From assembly GCF_005938105.1 (NCBI RefSeq), contig NZ_VCPE01000007.1, positions 1 through 64,000 of the forward strand: DNA of 64,000 bases, written 5' to 3'. Below are positions 16,448 through 25,447 of the stretch, piece after piece. A program made the position numbers and the translations under genes. The DNA comes from Brucella haematophila. Lineage in GTDB: Bacteria; Pseudomonadota; Alphaproteobacteria; Rhizobiales; Rhizobiaceae. Each line of letters starts with the position of its first letter. Position 1 is the stretch's first letter. The notes below the pieces were generated by a model. It saw only the letters and a list, made by a program, of their open reading frames with translations. It had not been told where the DNA came from and made no database searches.

Positions 16448-16936
16448 TCAGGCTTCCTTTGTCGTTTCTTCGGTGGCGTCGAGGGTATAGCGGAAATCGC
16501 AGTGGCTTGCGCCCTTCATGATGGTCTGCGTGCGTTCCAGCTTCATTGCAGGATTATAGCCGATGCAGAAATCACCATCGCGATTGCAGGATAAAAGATG
16601 GCCGATATGACCAAGGCCCATCTCGCGATACATTTCCGAATAGCGGCAACGCGTAACGTTGAAATCGAAATGGCTTTCGTCTCGCGAAATCACGTCGATT
16701 TCGAGTGCGTTTTCCTTTGTCCAGAGCGGCTGGATATCGGCAAAATCCTGAAGCGTCGGCGTGCGGCCGAGATCCTCGGCAAAGCTCTTGCCCTGTTCAA
16801 TAGCGGAGCGGCTGACGGCTTCGCCCACGACAGTCTGCGCTTCTTCTTCACCGGAGCGTTCGCGCACGACATCGTAGATGTTCTTGATGACCATCGCCTC
16901 AATGCGGCGGCGTTCGAGAATTGGCAATTGATTCAT
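16448..16936 (-). CDS. L-2-amino-thiazoline-4-carboxylic acid (ATC) hydrolase family protein
   Basis: 162 residues. The pattern CRYSEMYREMG, then SCNRDGDFCIGY, then a KGASHCDFR ending with spaced Cys/Asp matches the ATC hydrolase family. Its founding Pseudomonas member opens the thiazoline ring to give N-carbamoyl-cysteine. AAGGTCAG precedes the ATG. Placed between an FAD oxidoreductase and an M20 amidohydrolase, it probably opens a cyclic or amidine-type compound imported by the ABC transporter of this operon. The true substrate is unknown; many homologues occur outside cysteine metabolism. Confidence 0.75.
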   Translation of the reverse strand: MNQLPILERRRIEAMVIKNIYDVVRERSGEEEAQTVVGEAVSRSAIEQGKSFAEDLGRTPTLQDFADIQPLWTKENALEIDVISRDESHFDFNVTRCRYSEMYREMGLGHIGHLLSCNRDGDFCIGYNPAMKLERTQTIMKGASHCDFRYTLDATEETTKEA

Positions 16937-16973
16937 GGATCTGACCTTTCACATGAACGTTGAATGAGCTGGC

Positions 16974-18275
16974 TTAGAGATTGGGCTCGGAGAGGTCCTT
17001 GCGTCGAAGCCAGGCGAGATAGAAGGGCGCGATCTTTCGCGCGACTTTATGAAAGGGTAGCGGCACTGGTTCTGAAACCGGCAAGGCGAGTTCTTGTACC
17101 GGCTCTCCATCAAGCGCGCGTGCAAATTCGCGGCCAAGCGAAGTGCCAAGCGCTACGCCGCGCCCGTTGCAGCCGATCCATGCCCAGCCATTGGCGCCAA
17201 GTTGATGAACGCGTGGAAAACGGTCCCACGTCATGCCGATATAGCCGCTCCACACATGGGTGATTTCTGGTTCGCCCAATGCCGGAAAAGATTCAGCCAT
17301 GTTACGCGCAGTCTTGCGCTTGACGCGTTCCGCGACATTGAAATCGCCCATCACGATGCCGCCGGTGATCAGCCTGTTGCGGGCATCATAGCGGAAGAAG
17401 CGCAGGTCGCCGCGCGTATCGGAAACGGCCTGTCTTCCGGGCAAAATTGTCGCGCGCAGATTGTCACTCACAGGTGCAGTCGCCATCTGCCACGAGAGTA
17501 CCGGCACGATTGTACGGGCCAGACGTGGGGCAAGCCTTTCGCGCAGCTCGCCGGTATAGGCATTGGTGGCAAGAAGAAAGCCCTTGGCGCGTACGGTGGC
17601 GTTGTCGGTACGCACTTCCCAGTGATCGCCGATCTGTCGATAGGACCTAACCGGGCTTTGCTCGTGTATGATCGCTCCATGACGTTCCGCCGCTGCGGCA
17701 AGGCCGCGCGCGAAGGCCAGCGGATTGATATGGCCACCGGTCGGGTTGAACATGCCGCCATACCAGAAATCGGTGCCGAGCAATTGCGATGTGGCCGCTC
17801 GGTCAAGAAATTCTGCCGGAAAGCCGAACCGCTTCCATGCTTCCACACGCGATTGCGAGAGCTTCACGCGGCCGGGCGAGTGGGCAGGCTGGAACCAGCC
17901 CTTCTGTTCGGCTTCGGCCTCGATGTTTTCATCGCGCACGATTGAAAAGAGAATGTCGGCGCTGTTGCCAATGAGCCTTGCAAAGCGTTCGCCCGAAGCA
18001 CCATAACGCTTGGCGATGGCATCCGGTTCGGCGGACGTCATCGTCGGGATGACCTGACCATTATTGCGTCCTGATGCGCCCCAACCCACGGCATTGCCTT
18101 CCAGCAGGATGACGCGCTTACCGCGTTTCGCCAGATGAAGTGCCGCCGACAGACCCGTAAAACCACCGCCGACGATAACGACATCGGCTTCAGCGTCACT
18201 TGTCAGCGGCTTGGCCGGTGTACGGGGAGGCGCAGTGGCGGCCCAGATGGAGGGTGGGAATTCTACTTTTTGCAT
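16974..18275 (-). CDS. FAD-dependent amine/amino-acid oxidoreductase (DAO, PuuB-like)
   Basis: 433 residues from the ATG at 18275; a longer open frame upstream overlaps the ATPase gene and has no ribosome-binding site. The dinucleotide-binding motif VVIVGGGFTGLSAALHLAK lies near residues 30-50, and GWGASGRNNGQV follows, a signature of the glycine/D-amino acid oxidase family including gamma-glutamylputrescine oxidase. The C-terminus has W-x-GYIGMTWDRFP and GCNGRGVALGT. It should oxidise a C-N bond of an imported amine or amino acid. Start lies 4 bases after the stop of the ATPase gene. Confidence 0.85.
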   Translation of the reverse strand: MQKVEFPPSIWAATAPPRTPAKPLTSDAEADVVIVGGGFTGLSAALHLAKRGKRVILLEGNAVGWGASGRNNGQVIPTMTSAEPDAIAKRYGASGERFARLIGNSADILFSIVRDENIEAEAEQKGWFQPAHSPGRVKLSQSRVEAWKRFGFPAEFLDRAATSQLLGTDFWYGGMFNPTGGHINPLAFARGLAAAAERHGAIIHEQSPVRSYRQIGDHWEVRTDNATVRAKGFLLATNAYTGELRERLAPRLARTIVPVLSWQMATAPVSDNLRATILPGRQAVSDTRGDLRFFRYDARNRLITGGIVMGDFNVAERVKRKTARNMAESFPALGEPEITHVWSGYIGMTWDRFPRVHQLGANGWAWIGCNGRGVALGTSLGREFARALDGEPVQELALPVSEPVPLPFHKVARKIAPFYLAWLRRKDLSEPNL

Positions 18276-18279
18276 GGCT

Positions 18280-19917
18280 TCACGCGTTTTCCGAACGGGG
18301 TGGCGTCCAGTTCTTGCCAGGGATCGAGGCAAGCAGGCGCTGTGTGTATTCGTGGCGAGGGTTGGCGAAGACCTCAGCCGTTGGGCCGGTTTCGGCGATT
18401 TCACCCTTGGACATGACGATGATGCGGTCGCAAAGCTGGGCTGCAACACGCAGATCATGGGTGACGAAGAGCAGCGACAGGTTCAGCCGTTCACGCAGAT
18501 CGGCAAGAAGCCGCAGCACCTGCGCCTGCACCGAGACGTCCAGCGCCGAGACCGGCTCATCTGCCACAATGATGCGTGGTTCAAGCGCCAAGGCGCGAGC
18601 AATACCAATACGCTGACGCTGTCCGCCGGAAAATTCGTGCGGAAATCTGTCGGCGGCAGCGGGCGAAAGCTCGACCAGTTCCAGCAATTCCCGTGCTTTC
18701 GCGTGGGCTTGTGCTTTTGGCACGCCATGGACGATAGGGCCTTGTGCAATCAGGTCAACCACGCGGCGGCGCGGATTGAGAGAAGCCATCGGGTCCTGAA
18801 AGACCATCTGGATATTCTTGCGCATGGCGCGCACCTCGCGCGGGCTTGCGCTCAGAAAATCCTTGCCGTTTACGTCGACCTTGCCGCTATCTGCTTCCAG
18901 CAGACGCGTGACAATGCGCGAAACAGTCGTCTTACCCGACCCGCTTTCGCCTACGACGCCAAGCGTTTCGCCCTGCCTCAATTCGAACGAAAGATCTTTC
19001 ACGGCGGGTACAGCGCTGCGTTTGCCGGTAAGCAATCCGCCCCGCGCCTTGAATGTTTTGCGCAAAGCGCTCGCCTTGAGAATAATTGGCTGCGCTTCAA
19101 CGGATGGCTTCGGCTCGGGCGGCGTGAGTGCTGGAACTGATGTGATCAGTGCCTTTGTGTAAGGGTGCTGGGGACGGTTCAGCACCTCACTTGCCGGGCC
19201 TTGCTCAACCAGCTCGCCAAGCCGCAACACAGCGACGCGGTCGGCAATTTCTGCAACCACGCCAAAGTCATGTGTGATGAAGAGGATGCCTGTGTCGTGT
19301 TCGCGTTGCAGATCACGGATCAGTTTCAGGATTTGGGCCTGTGTTGTAACGTCGAGCGCCGTGGTCGGCTCATCGGCAATGATGAGACGCGGCTTAAGGA
19401 TCAGCGCCATGGCGATCATGACGCGCTGGCGCTGTCCGCCCGAAATCTGGTGCGGATAGGCGTTATAGGCAGAATCCGGGTCGGGGATTTTCACTTCTGC
19501 CAGCATATCAAGCACGGCAGCGCGACGCTCCTTGCGGCTTAGCTTGGTGTGCAGGCGCAACACTTCATCGATCTGCCAGCCAACCGTTTTCTGCGGGTTG
19601 AGTGCAGTCATTGGCTCCTGAAAGATCATGCCGATGCGATTGCCGCGCAGCTTTTTCATGTCGGCTTCGCTGAGCGAATAAAGATCGGTACCTTCAAGCT
19701 TGATCGTGCCGTGGGTTACGCGGACGTGTGGTTCCGGCAGAAGGCGCATGATCGCGCCTGCCGAAAGCGATTTACCGGAGCCGCTTTCGCCAACGAGGCA
19801 GACGATTTCGCCGGGATTGATGGTCAGCGTCAGGTCCTGCAAGGCATAGGGACGGTCGGCGCCCTTCGGCAGCGCGATTTGCAGGTTGCTGATTTCTAGA
19901 ACAGGTGCGGCGGTCAT
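18280..19917 (-). CDS. Peptide-type ABC transporter, fused double ATPase
   Basis: 545 residues with two complete ABC ATPase modules (about 5-255 and 285-535), like a DppD-DppF fusion. Module 1: Walker A GESGSGKS, signature SGGQRQR, Walker B LIIADEP. Module 2: [23 protein letters not shown]. It powers the two permeases encoded upstream, whose stop overlaps its ATG by one base. Substrate is set by the binding protein at 21860-23446; the enzymes downstream suggest an amine-containing or amidated compound rather than generic peptides. Confidence 0.92.
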   Translation of the reverse strand: MTAAPVLEISNLQIALPKGADRPYALQDLTLTINPGEIVCLVGESGSGKSLSAGAIMRLLPEPHVRVTHGTIKLEGTDLYSLSEADMKKLRGNRIGMIFQEPMTALNPQKTVGWQIDEVLRLHTKLSRKERRAAVLDMLAEVKIPDPDSAYNAYPHQISGGQRQRVMIAMALILKPRLIIADEPTTALDVTTQAQILKLIRDLQREHDTGILFITHDFGVVAEIADRVAVLRLGELVEQGPASEVLNRPQHPYTKALITSVPALTPPEPKPSVEAQPIILKASALRKTFKARGGLLTGKRSAVPAVKDLSFELRQGETLGVVGESGSGKTTVSRIVTRLLEADSGKVDVNGKDFLSASPREVRAMRKNIQMVFQDPMASLNPRRRVVDLIAQGPIVHGVPKAQAHAKARELLELVELSPAAADRFPHEFSGGQRQRIGIARALALEPRIIVADEPVSALDVSVQAQVLRLLADLRERLNLSLLFVTHDLRVAAQLCDRIIVMSKGEIAETGPTAEVFANPRHEYTQRLLASIPGKNWTPPRSENA

Positions 19918-20792
19918 TATTTCTTCTGCCTCGGATTAAGCGCGTCATTCAGGCCTTCGCCGAGCAGGCTGAAGGAAAGAACGGTGAGCAGAATGGCAAT
20001 GCCGGGAATAACCGAGCAGAACCAGTCGGTACGCAGCACAGCGCGGCCCTGGCCGATCATGTTACCCCAGCTTGCATAATTGGGATCACCGAGGCCAAGA
20101 AATGCAAGTGCGCTTTCCATCAGGATGGACGTGGCCATAACCACGGACGCGAACACGATCACTGGCGGCAAAGCGTTTGGCAGGATTTCGCGGAAGATGA
20201 TCGACATGTTGCCGACACCGAGATTGCGTGCAGCGTCAATGAATTCGCGCTTGCGCAACGCCAGAAACTCGGCCCGCACCATACGGGCAGACGCTGTCCA
20301 TGACACGATGCCGATGCAGATAATGATGTTCTCGATGGATGAGCCGAAAATGGCCACCAGCGTCAGAAGCAGTACGAAGCTGGGTACGGTCTGGAAAGCT
20401 TCGGTCACGCGCATCAGAACGTCATCCACCCAGCCACCATAATAACCGGCAAGCGCGCCAATCACGATGCCGATGATGATCGAGATCAGGGTCGCGACGA
20501 CGCCAATCAGCAACGAAATGCGTGCACCATGGAAAATGCCAGCCATGATATCGCGACCGAGCTGGTCGGTGCCGAGCGGTGTGGCTCCATTGATGAAAGG
20601 CCAGACAAGTGGATCGCCAGCGCGGCGCAGCGGGTCGCCGGGGACAATGAAATCGGCCAGAAGCGCGATCAGGACCACAGCGATGAAAAGGACGAGGCCC
20701 AGCACAGCGGCGCGGTTGCGGCTGAAACGCTGCCACAGAACTTTCGCGCGGGACACAGGCGGGCGAGTGAGGGAGAGGTCCTGGGATGTCAT
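19917..20792 (-). CDS. Peptide-type ABC transporter permease, DppC-like
   Basis: 291 residues. N-terminal cytoplasmic stretch, then about six membrane helices and the EAA loop (REILPNALPPVIVFASV) that contacts the ATPase. GTDQLGRDIMAGIFHGAR after the first helix is diagnostic of DppC/OppC. Overlaps the DppB-like gene by 4 bases and the ATPase gene by one base, so all three are co-translated. Confidence 0.92.
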   Translation of the reverse strand: MTSQDLSLTRPPVSRAKVLWQRFSRNRAAVLGLVLFIAVVLIALLADFIVPGDPLRRAGDPLVWPFINGATPLGTDQLGRDIMAGIFHGARISLLIGVVATLISIIIGIVIGALAGYYGGWVDDVLMRVTEAFQTVPSFVLLLTLVAIFGSSIENIIICIGIVSWTASARMVRAEFLALRKREFIDAARNLGVGNMSIIFREILPNALPPVIVFASVVMATSILMESALAFLGLGDPNYASWGNMIGQGRAVLRTDWFCSVIPGIAILLTVLSFSLLGEGLNDALNPRQKK

Positions 20793-21772
20793 GACAGTTC
20801 GATCCTGGAATCAAGCCGCGCATAGATGAGATCGGTGATGAAGTTCACGATCACCACCAGCACCGAGCACAGGAAAATAATGCCCATCAGCGTGTTGAGG
20901 TCGCGCTTGATCACCGAGGTATAGGCAAGCTGGCCAAGGCCGGGCAGCGAGAAGATTGTTTCGATCACAACCGATCCGCCAAGCACGGTGGAAAACTGGA
21001 GACCAAGCAACGTCACGACTGGCAGGAAAGCGTTGCGCATGATGTGATGGAACATCAGCCTTGCGCCGCTGGCGCCCTTGGCGCGGGCCGTTCGGACATA
21101 ATCGAGATCGGCCACTTCCAGCACGCTCGTGCGCATCAGGCGCATGTAGAAAGCGAGGTAGATAAGTGAAAGCGCCGTCGTCGGCATGACGAGGTGCACG
21201 ACAATATCCCAAACGTTCTTCCAACCGGTATAAAAGCCGCCCAGCGTCTTGTAACCGCCGACGGGCAGCCAGCCCAGCTTGACGGAAAAGATGAACATCA
21301 AGATGAGGCTGAGGAAGAAACTTGGCATGGCGTAGAACACGAGGCCAAGCGTGGAGATGACATTGTCGGTCAGCGAATAGGCCTTGCGCGCCGCAAAAGC
21401 GCCAAGCGCTATGCCGAAAATAAAGGCGACCGACAGGGAAGAGAGCATAAGCAGGAGCGTCGGCACAAGACGAGCCTTGAGCACATCCAGCACGGGCAGT
21501 TCATAGACATAGGACCAGCCGAAATCGAACCGAGCCAGCTTGGTCATGTAAATCCACAGCTGTACCCAGACCGGTTGGTCGAGACCATATTCGGTGCGCA
21601 GATTGGCAACGAATTGCGGGTCAGCGCCGCCCATGTCACCAACAAGCGCATCAACCGTGTCGCCGGGCGCAAGCTTGATCAGCAGAAACGCCCCGATCAT
21701 GATGAGGAGGATGACGGGGATTGCCTGCAAGATGCGGCGCAGCGCAAAGGTCAGGATTGGGGGCAGGGACAT
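20789..21772 (-). CDS. Peptide-type ABC transporter permease, DppB-like
   Basis: 327 residues with the N-terminal helix RRILQAIPVILLIM, the DPQFVANLRTEYGLDQPVWVQ-type segment found in DppB/OppB, and the EAA loop HHIMRNAFLPVVTLLGLQ near residue 235. About six membrane segments. Forms the channel with the DppC-like subunit. It begins 87 bases after the binding-protein gene; a strong hairpin in that gap (21823-21849) may lower expression relative to the binding protein. Confidence 0.92.
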   Translation of the reverse strand: MSLPPILTFALRRILQAIPVILLIMIGAFLLIKLAPGDTVDALVGDMGGADPQFVANLRTEYGLDQPVWVQLWIYMTKLARFDFGWSYVYELPVLDVLKARLVPTLLLMLSSLSVAFIFGIALGAFAARKAYSLTDNVISTLGLVFYAMPSFFLSLILMFIFSVKLGWLPVGGYKTLGGFYTGWKNVWDIVVHLVMPTTALSLIYLAFYMRLMRTSVLEVADLDYVRTARAKGASGARLMFHHIMRNAFLPVVTLLGLQFSTVLGGSVVIETIFSLPGLGQLAYTSVIKRDLNTLMGIIFLCSVLVVIVNFITDLIYARLDSRIELS

Positions 21773-21822
21773 TGCGGATTATCCTGCAAGATATTCATAG
21801 TCAGCATTCATAAAAGAGAGGA

Positions 21823-21849
21823 ACCGCTGCCGGGAAGCCCGGCAGCGGT
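21823..21849 (-). terminator. Intercistronic hairpin between binding-protein and permease genes
   Basis: ACCGCTGCCGGG (21823-21834) pairs perfectly with CCCGGCAGCGGT (21838-21849) around AAG. On the minus strand TCCTCTCTTTTA follows, a poor T-run, so partial termination or mRNA 3'-end protection of the binding-protein message is likely. Confidence 0.7.
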
Positions 21850-21859
21850 CTCGTATGGC

Positions 21860-23446
21860 TTATTGATCGATCCAGAGATCGTACCAGCTCGACGAATCCC
21901 ACCGCGGTGTGTTGTGGTGGTTCTTGAGAACCTTGTTGGTCACGCCGACGAAGGGATGTTCGATGGCGAAGATGACCGGCAGGTCCTTCATTTCAAGCTG
22001 CTGGATCTGGTGATAGAGATCGGCGCGCTTGGCAGGGTCCAGCTCGCTTGCGGCCTTGTCGATCAGGCTGTCCATTTCGTCAGACTTGTAGCCGAACTGG
22101 TTGGACCATGCCGTGCCGACCGGAGCGCCGGAACGCAGCCACACGGTGGTCGAAACAGCCGGATCAGAACGGAACTGGTGCCAGCCGCTCGCCGTGTCGA
22201 AGTCGTGATCGCGATACACGCCATTCAGGAAGCCAGGCGCATCATTGGTCAGGATTTCGACGTCGATGCCGACTTCCTTCATGGCCTGCGCATAATATTC
22301 AGCCCAAAGCTGCGTATATTCACCCCATGGTGCCGGACGATGGCGCAGCTTGAAGCGGATGCCATCAGGGCCTGCCGGATAGCCGGCTTCGTCGAGTAGC
22401 TTCTTGGCCTTTTCCACGTCATATGGATAGGTCTGGACCTGATCGGTATAATTTGCGCCGCCAGCGCTCGGGATTGGACCACGGCCCGGCTTGGCGTAGC
22501 CGCGCATGATCGTCTTGATCGCAAAGTCGATATCGAGCGCGTGATAGATCGCCTGACGAACCTTCAGATTGGCAAGGATCGGATTGCGCAGGTTGAACTC
22601 GATGGTCGAATGGGCGACGTTGTTTTCGAAACCCTTGGTGCCGGTGTCGAAGCGGCCATCCTTCTGGAGGCGCTCGGTATCCGACATGGAAATGCCGTTG
22701 AAGGCGGTTTCCATCATTTCGCCAGCTTCAAGCGCTGCGGCAGCCGCGGCCTTGTCCGGCATGAAACGCCAGATGATACGGTCGAGATAAGGATATTCCT
22801 TGCCGCGCCAGTAATCATCATTGCGTTCGGCAATAATGTGCTGGCCGCGCTCATATTCGACGAACTTGAACGGACCCGTGCCGACCGGCGCGGAATTGTA
22901 CTTGTTCTTCAGAATATCGGTGCCTTCATAAAGATGCTTCGGCACCGGATGGCCGAGATCTGGCATGGCGGCGACCAGCAATTCCAGAGGCATCGGCTTG
23001 GAATAGCGGAACACGGCCGTATGCGGATCTGTGCAGTCGACAGCTTCGAGATTGGCCTGAAGCGTGGTCGAATAGTTGAGCAGCTTCTTCCAGAGGTTCA
23101 TCGCGCTGAATGAAACGTCATCGCAGGTGAAAGGCTGGCCATCATGCCAGCGTACATTCTCGCGCAGCTTGAAGGTGATGGCCTTGCCGTCTTCCGATGA
23201 AGACCAGCTCGTTGCCAGAACCGGCACATAGCCCTCATAGGTACGGTCGATCAGAGGCTCCATGATACGGCCAGTGATCTGGTAAACGCCGGTGGAGGCG
23301 CGCAGCGCAGGGTTGAGGACGCCCTGCTCGGTATTCATATGGACAATAACCGTACCGCCGCGCTTCACTTCTTCGGCGTGGGACGACGCCGTCGCAAGCG
23401 AAAAGGCCGCGAGAAACAGGCCAAGGCCAGCTTTTCTGATATGCAT
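21860..23446 (-). CDS. Periplasmic solute-binding protein, family 5 (peptide/opine type)
   Basis: 528 residues from the ATG at 23446, chosen because AGGGGAA lies just upstream and a signal peptide begins there (cleavage about SSHA-EEV); a longer frame upstream has no such support. Contains the family pattern LATSWSSSEDGKAITFKLRE-like segment and WHDGQPFTCDDV. It captures the solute in the periplasm for the two permeases and fused ATPase that follow. First gene of the minus-strand operon that ends with the M20 amidohydrolase. Confidence 0.9.
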   Translation of the reverse strand: MHIRKAGLGLFLAAFSLATASSHAEEVKRGGTVIVHMNTEQGVLNPALRASTGVYQITGRIMEPLIDRTYEGYVPVLATSWSSSEDGKAITFKLRENVRWHDGQPFTCDDVSFSAMNLWKKLLNYSTTLQANLEAVDCTDPHTAVFRYSKPMPLELLVAAMPDLGHPVPKHLYEGTDILKNKYNSAPVGTGPFKFVEYERGQHIIAERNDDYWRGKEYPYLDRIIWRFMPDKAAAAAALEAGEMMETAFNGISMSDTERLQKDGRFDTGTKGFENNVAHSTIEFNLRNPILANLKVRQAIYHALDIDFAIKTIMRGYAKPGRGPIPSAGGANYTDQVQTYPYDVEKAKKLLDEAGYPAGPDGIRFKLRHRPAPWGEYTQLWAEYYAQAMKEVGIDVEILTNDAPGFLNGVYRDHDFDTASGWHQFRSDPAVSTTVWLRSGAPVGTAWSNQFGYKSDEMDSLIDKAASELDPAKRADLYHQIQQLEMKDLPVIFAIEHPFVGVTNKVLKNHHNTPRWDSSSWYDLWIDQ

Positions 23447-23692
23447 TCTATGTTCCCCTGAAGGACGTTGAGGAGGGCTTTCCGGCCTCTTTTCCCGCAC
23501 GTCCCGATATTGTTCAACCCCCTGAAAACGCTCTTTAAAGCAGCTCTCAAGGGCCTTTTTCTTATGCAAGCACGGTTATGCTAGAATCCGCTATGATTTT
23601 GTCAAGATAAACTAATTTAAATGATAAAATTAGTATAATTTCTCGATAACCATGCGTTAATAAATGTCGATTTTCTATATTGGAGTTTGTTG
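23447..23692. promoter_or_regulatory. Divergent promoter region between the ABC operon and the SDR gene
   Basis: About 245 bases with no gene. The SDR-proximal half is AT-rich and holds the palindrome at 23611-23634; the rest shows nothing clear. The divergent layout could let one regulator control the ABC operon and the SDR/VOC pair, but no regulator gene is adjacent. Confidence 0.4.
23611..23634. promoter_or_regulatory. Candidate operator palindrome
   Basis: ACTAATTT (23611-23618) and AAATTAGT (23627-23634) are perfect reverse complements with 8 bases between. It lies 59 bases before the SDR start, in the AT-rich part of a divergent intergenic region. Confidence 0.5.
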
Positions 23693-24451
23693 ATGAGCCA
23701 GATTTCTCCCGAACAGAGCGAAAATGCGGGCAAAACCAAGCCAGGTGCGGTGTGGATCACGGGTGCCGGGTCCGGCATCGGGGCTGCAATGGCGCGACGG
23801 TTTGCAAGCCAGGGCTGGCCTGTCGCTCTGACCGGCCGGAAAGCGGATGCGCTGGCGTCTATCGCTGATGAGATCACGTCCGCTGGCGGTGAGGTTCGGA
23901 CGTTTCCTGCTGACGTGCTTGACCGCAAAGCGATGGCAGATACTGCGGAAGCCATCGTCGGCTGGGCCGGACGTCTTGATATACTCTGCAACAATGCTGG
24001 TCTTAATATCCCGCGCCGCAGCTGGTCTGATATCGATTTCGATTCATGGGATGATGTCATCGATATCAATATCAAGGGGGCGATCAATGTGATCGCAGCC
24101 GCACTGACCCCGATGCGCAAGCAGGGCGCTGGCCTGATGATCCATACATCTTCGTGGGCGGGACGTTTTTCATCACCGGCTGGTGGCGTGCCCTATGGCG
24201 CATCCAAGCATGCACTCAACGATTTGAGCGCGAGCCTGAACGCGCAGGAGGGGCAAAACGGTATTCGTTCCACGGTTCTTTGCCCCGGCGAAGTGGCGAC
24301 GCCGCTTCTGGCGCGTCGCCCGGGTTTTGATCCTGCACGCATGGATGACGTCATCCAGCCGGAAGACATGGCTGAAACTGCACTCTATGTTGCCACTATG
24401 AACCCGCGCGTCACAATCCATGAGATTGTATTGGCGCCGACAAAGAAATAA
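23693..24451 (+). CDS. Short-chain dehydrogenase/reductase (SDR)
   Basis: 252 residues from the ATG at 23693 with TGGAG 7 bases upstream. Classical SDR: cofactor motif TGAGSGIG (23-30), NNAG (100-103), catalytic Ser near 153-154, Tyr168 and Lys172 in YGASK. No acidic residue sits directly after the second strand (TGRK), so NADP use is more likely than NAD. It reduces or oxidises an unknown alcohol/carbonyl. A VOC-family gene follows 45 bases downstream, likely in the same transcript. Confidence 0.88.
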   Translation: MSQISPEQSENAGKTKPGAVWITGAGSGIGAAMARRFASQGWPVALTGRKADALASIADEITSAGGEVRTFPADVLDRKAMADTAEAIVGWAGRLDILCNNAGLNIPRRSWSDIDFDSWDDVIDINIKGAINVIAAALTPMRKQGAGLMIHTSSWAGRFSSPAGGVPYGASKHALNDLSASLNAQEGQNGIRSTVLCPGEVATPLLARRPGFDPARMDDVIQPEDMAETALYVATMNPRVTIHEIVLAPTKK

Positions 24452-24496
24452 GCCTCAATTCCTAGCATCTGATTTTATGAAAAAAGGAAACTCCGC

Positions 24497-25357
24497 ATGT
24501 CTCATCCGGTAAAAGGCGTCGATCACGTTTTTCTGCTGGTTAACGATCTGGAGAAAAGTGCCGAGCAGTACCGTCGCTTCGGTTTTACACTGAGCCCACG
24601 CGGGCTGCACAGCAAGGAGAAAGGCACCGGCAACTATACGATCATGTTCCCGGAGGACTATTTCGAACTTCTGGGCATTGTTGCCGAAACGCCGGGCAAT
24701 TTGCACCAGCGTGAGAAACTGGCCGCGCAGGGGGAAGGGTTGCATGCAATTGCCTGCCGGATCGATAATGCACGCGAGGCAAAGGCGGAGCTTGCAGCGC
24801 TCGATATAGCGACGGGCGAAGTCGGCGCCTTTCAGCGTCCCGTGCAATTGCCGGGTGGTGGCGGAGGCGTTGCAGCGTTTGAAACCGTATCCTTCGCGAA
24901 CAGCGAAGTCCCGCAAGGCATGGTGTTCATGTGCCAGCACAAGACCCGCGAAACCGTCTGGTTGCCGGAATTGATCGAACATGAAAATGGGGCAATCGGA
25001 CTATCTGCCATCGTAACCATCTCGGATGAACCCGCAGAGGCTGCGAAGGGCTTTGCCCGTCTTTTCGAAGCGGGGGAAGCGGTTGAGTATGATGGTGGTT
25101 GGAAGGTTCTGACGGGACCAGAGTCCGCCGATATACTGGTTGTGGATAGTGAGAAAGCCGCATCGCTTTATCCAGAAGTTGACCTGAGCAAGACACCCGC
25201 CAGCGCATTTGCAGCGCTGCGCATTCGTGTCAGCTCACTGGATAAAACGCGTACAGCATTGTCCGCACATGGCGTTTCCTTTGTGTCGACGTCGGTGGGT
25301 GTGGCTGTGCGTCCTGAAAGCGCTAGCGGTACAGTTCTGGAATTCTCAGAGAGCTAA
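24497..25357 (+). CDS. VOC-superfamily protein (glyoxalase-like, Glyoxalase_3 type)
   Basis: 286 residues with two vicinal-oxygen-chelate modules. It begins with VKGVDHVFLLVNDLEKSAEQYRR-like sequence containing the metal-ligand His, followed by FELLG with the Glu ligand. The length and the single clear N-terminal metal site match the glyoxalase-like DUF group rather than true glyoxalase I. AAGGAAA precedes the ATG. Pairing with an SDR suggests catabolism of a small carbonyl compound. Substrate unknown. Confidence 0.75.
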   Translation: MSHPVKGVDHVFLLVNDLEKSAEQYRRFGFTLSPRGLHSKEKGTGNYTIMFPEDYFELLGIVAETPGNLHQREKLAAQGEGLHAIACRIDNAREAKAELAALDIATGEVGAFQRPVQLPGGGGGVAAFETVSFANSEVPQGMVFMCQHKTRETVWLPELIEHENGAIGLSAIVTISDEPAEAAKGFARLFEAGEAVEYDGGWKVLTGPESADILVVDSEKAASLYPEVDLSKTPASAFAALRIRVSSLDKTRTALSAHGVSFVSTSVGVAVRPESASGTVLEFSES

Positions 25358-25384
25358 GACCGTTTAGACGTAGGAAAATAAAGA

Positions 25385-25406
25385 GGCGCGGTTTAGAACC
25401 CGCGCC
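25385..25406. terminator. Bidirectional terminator between VOC and binding-protein genes
   Basis: GGCGCGG (25385-25391) pairs with CCGCGCC (25400-25406) between two convergent genes. On the minus strand TCTTTATTTTCC follows; on the plus strand GCTTTG follows. Confidence 0.7.
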
Positions 25407-25447
25407 GCTTTGACTAAGCACTTTGGTTGATGGATCGAAAGCTGCGC

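Noticed and set aside
17094-17945. 283-codon plus-strand frame antisense to the FAD oxidoreductase
   Set aside because: Shadow of a strong minus-strand gene with intact cofactor motif.
21194-22399. 401-codon plus-strand open frame antisense to the binding-protein and permease genes
   Set aside because: Spans two real minus-strand genes and their terminator hairpin; translation is low-complexity shadow without family motifs.
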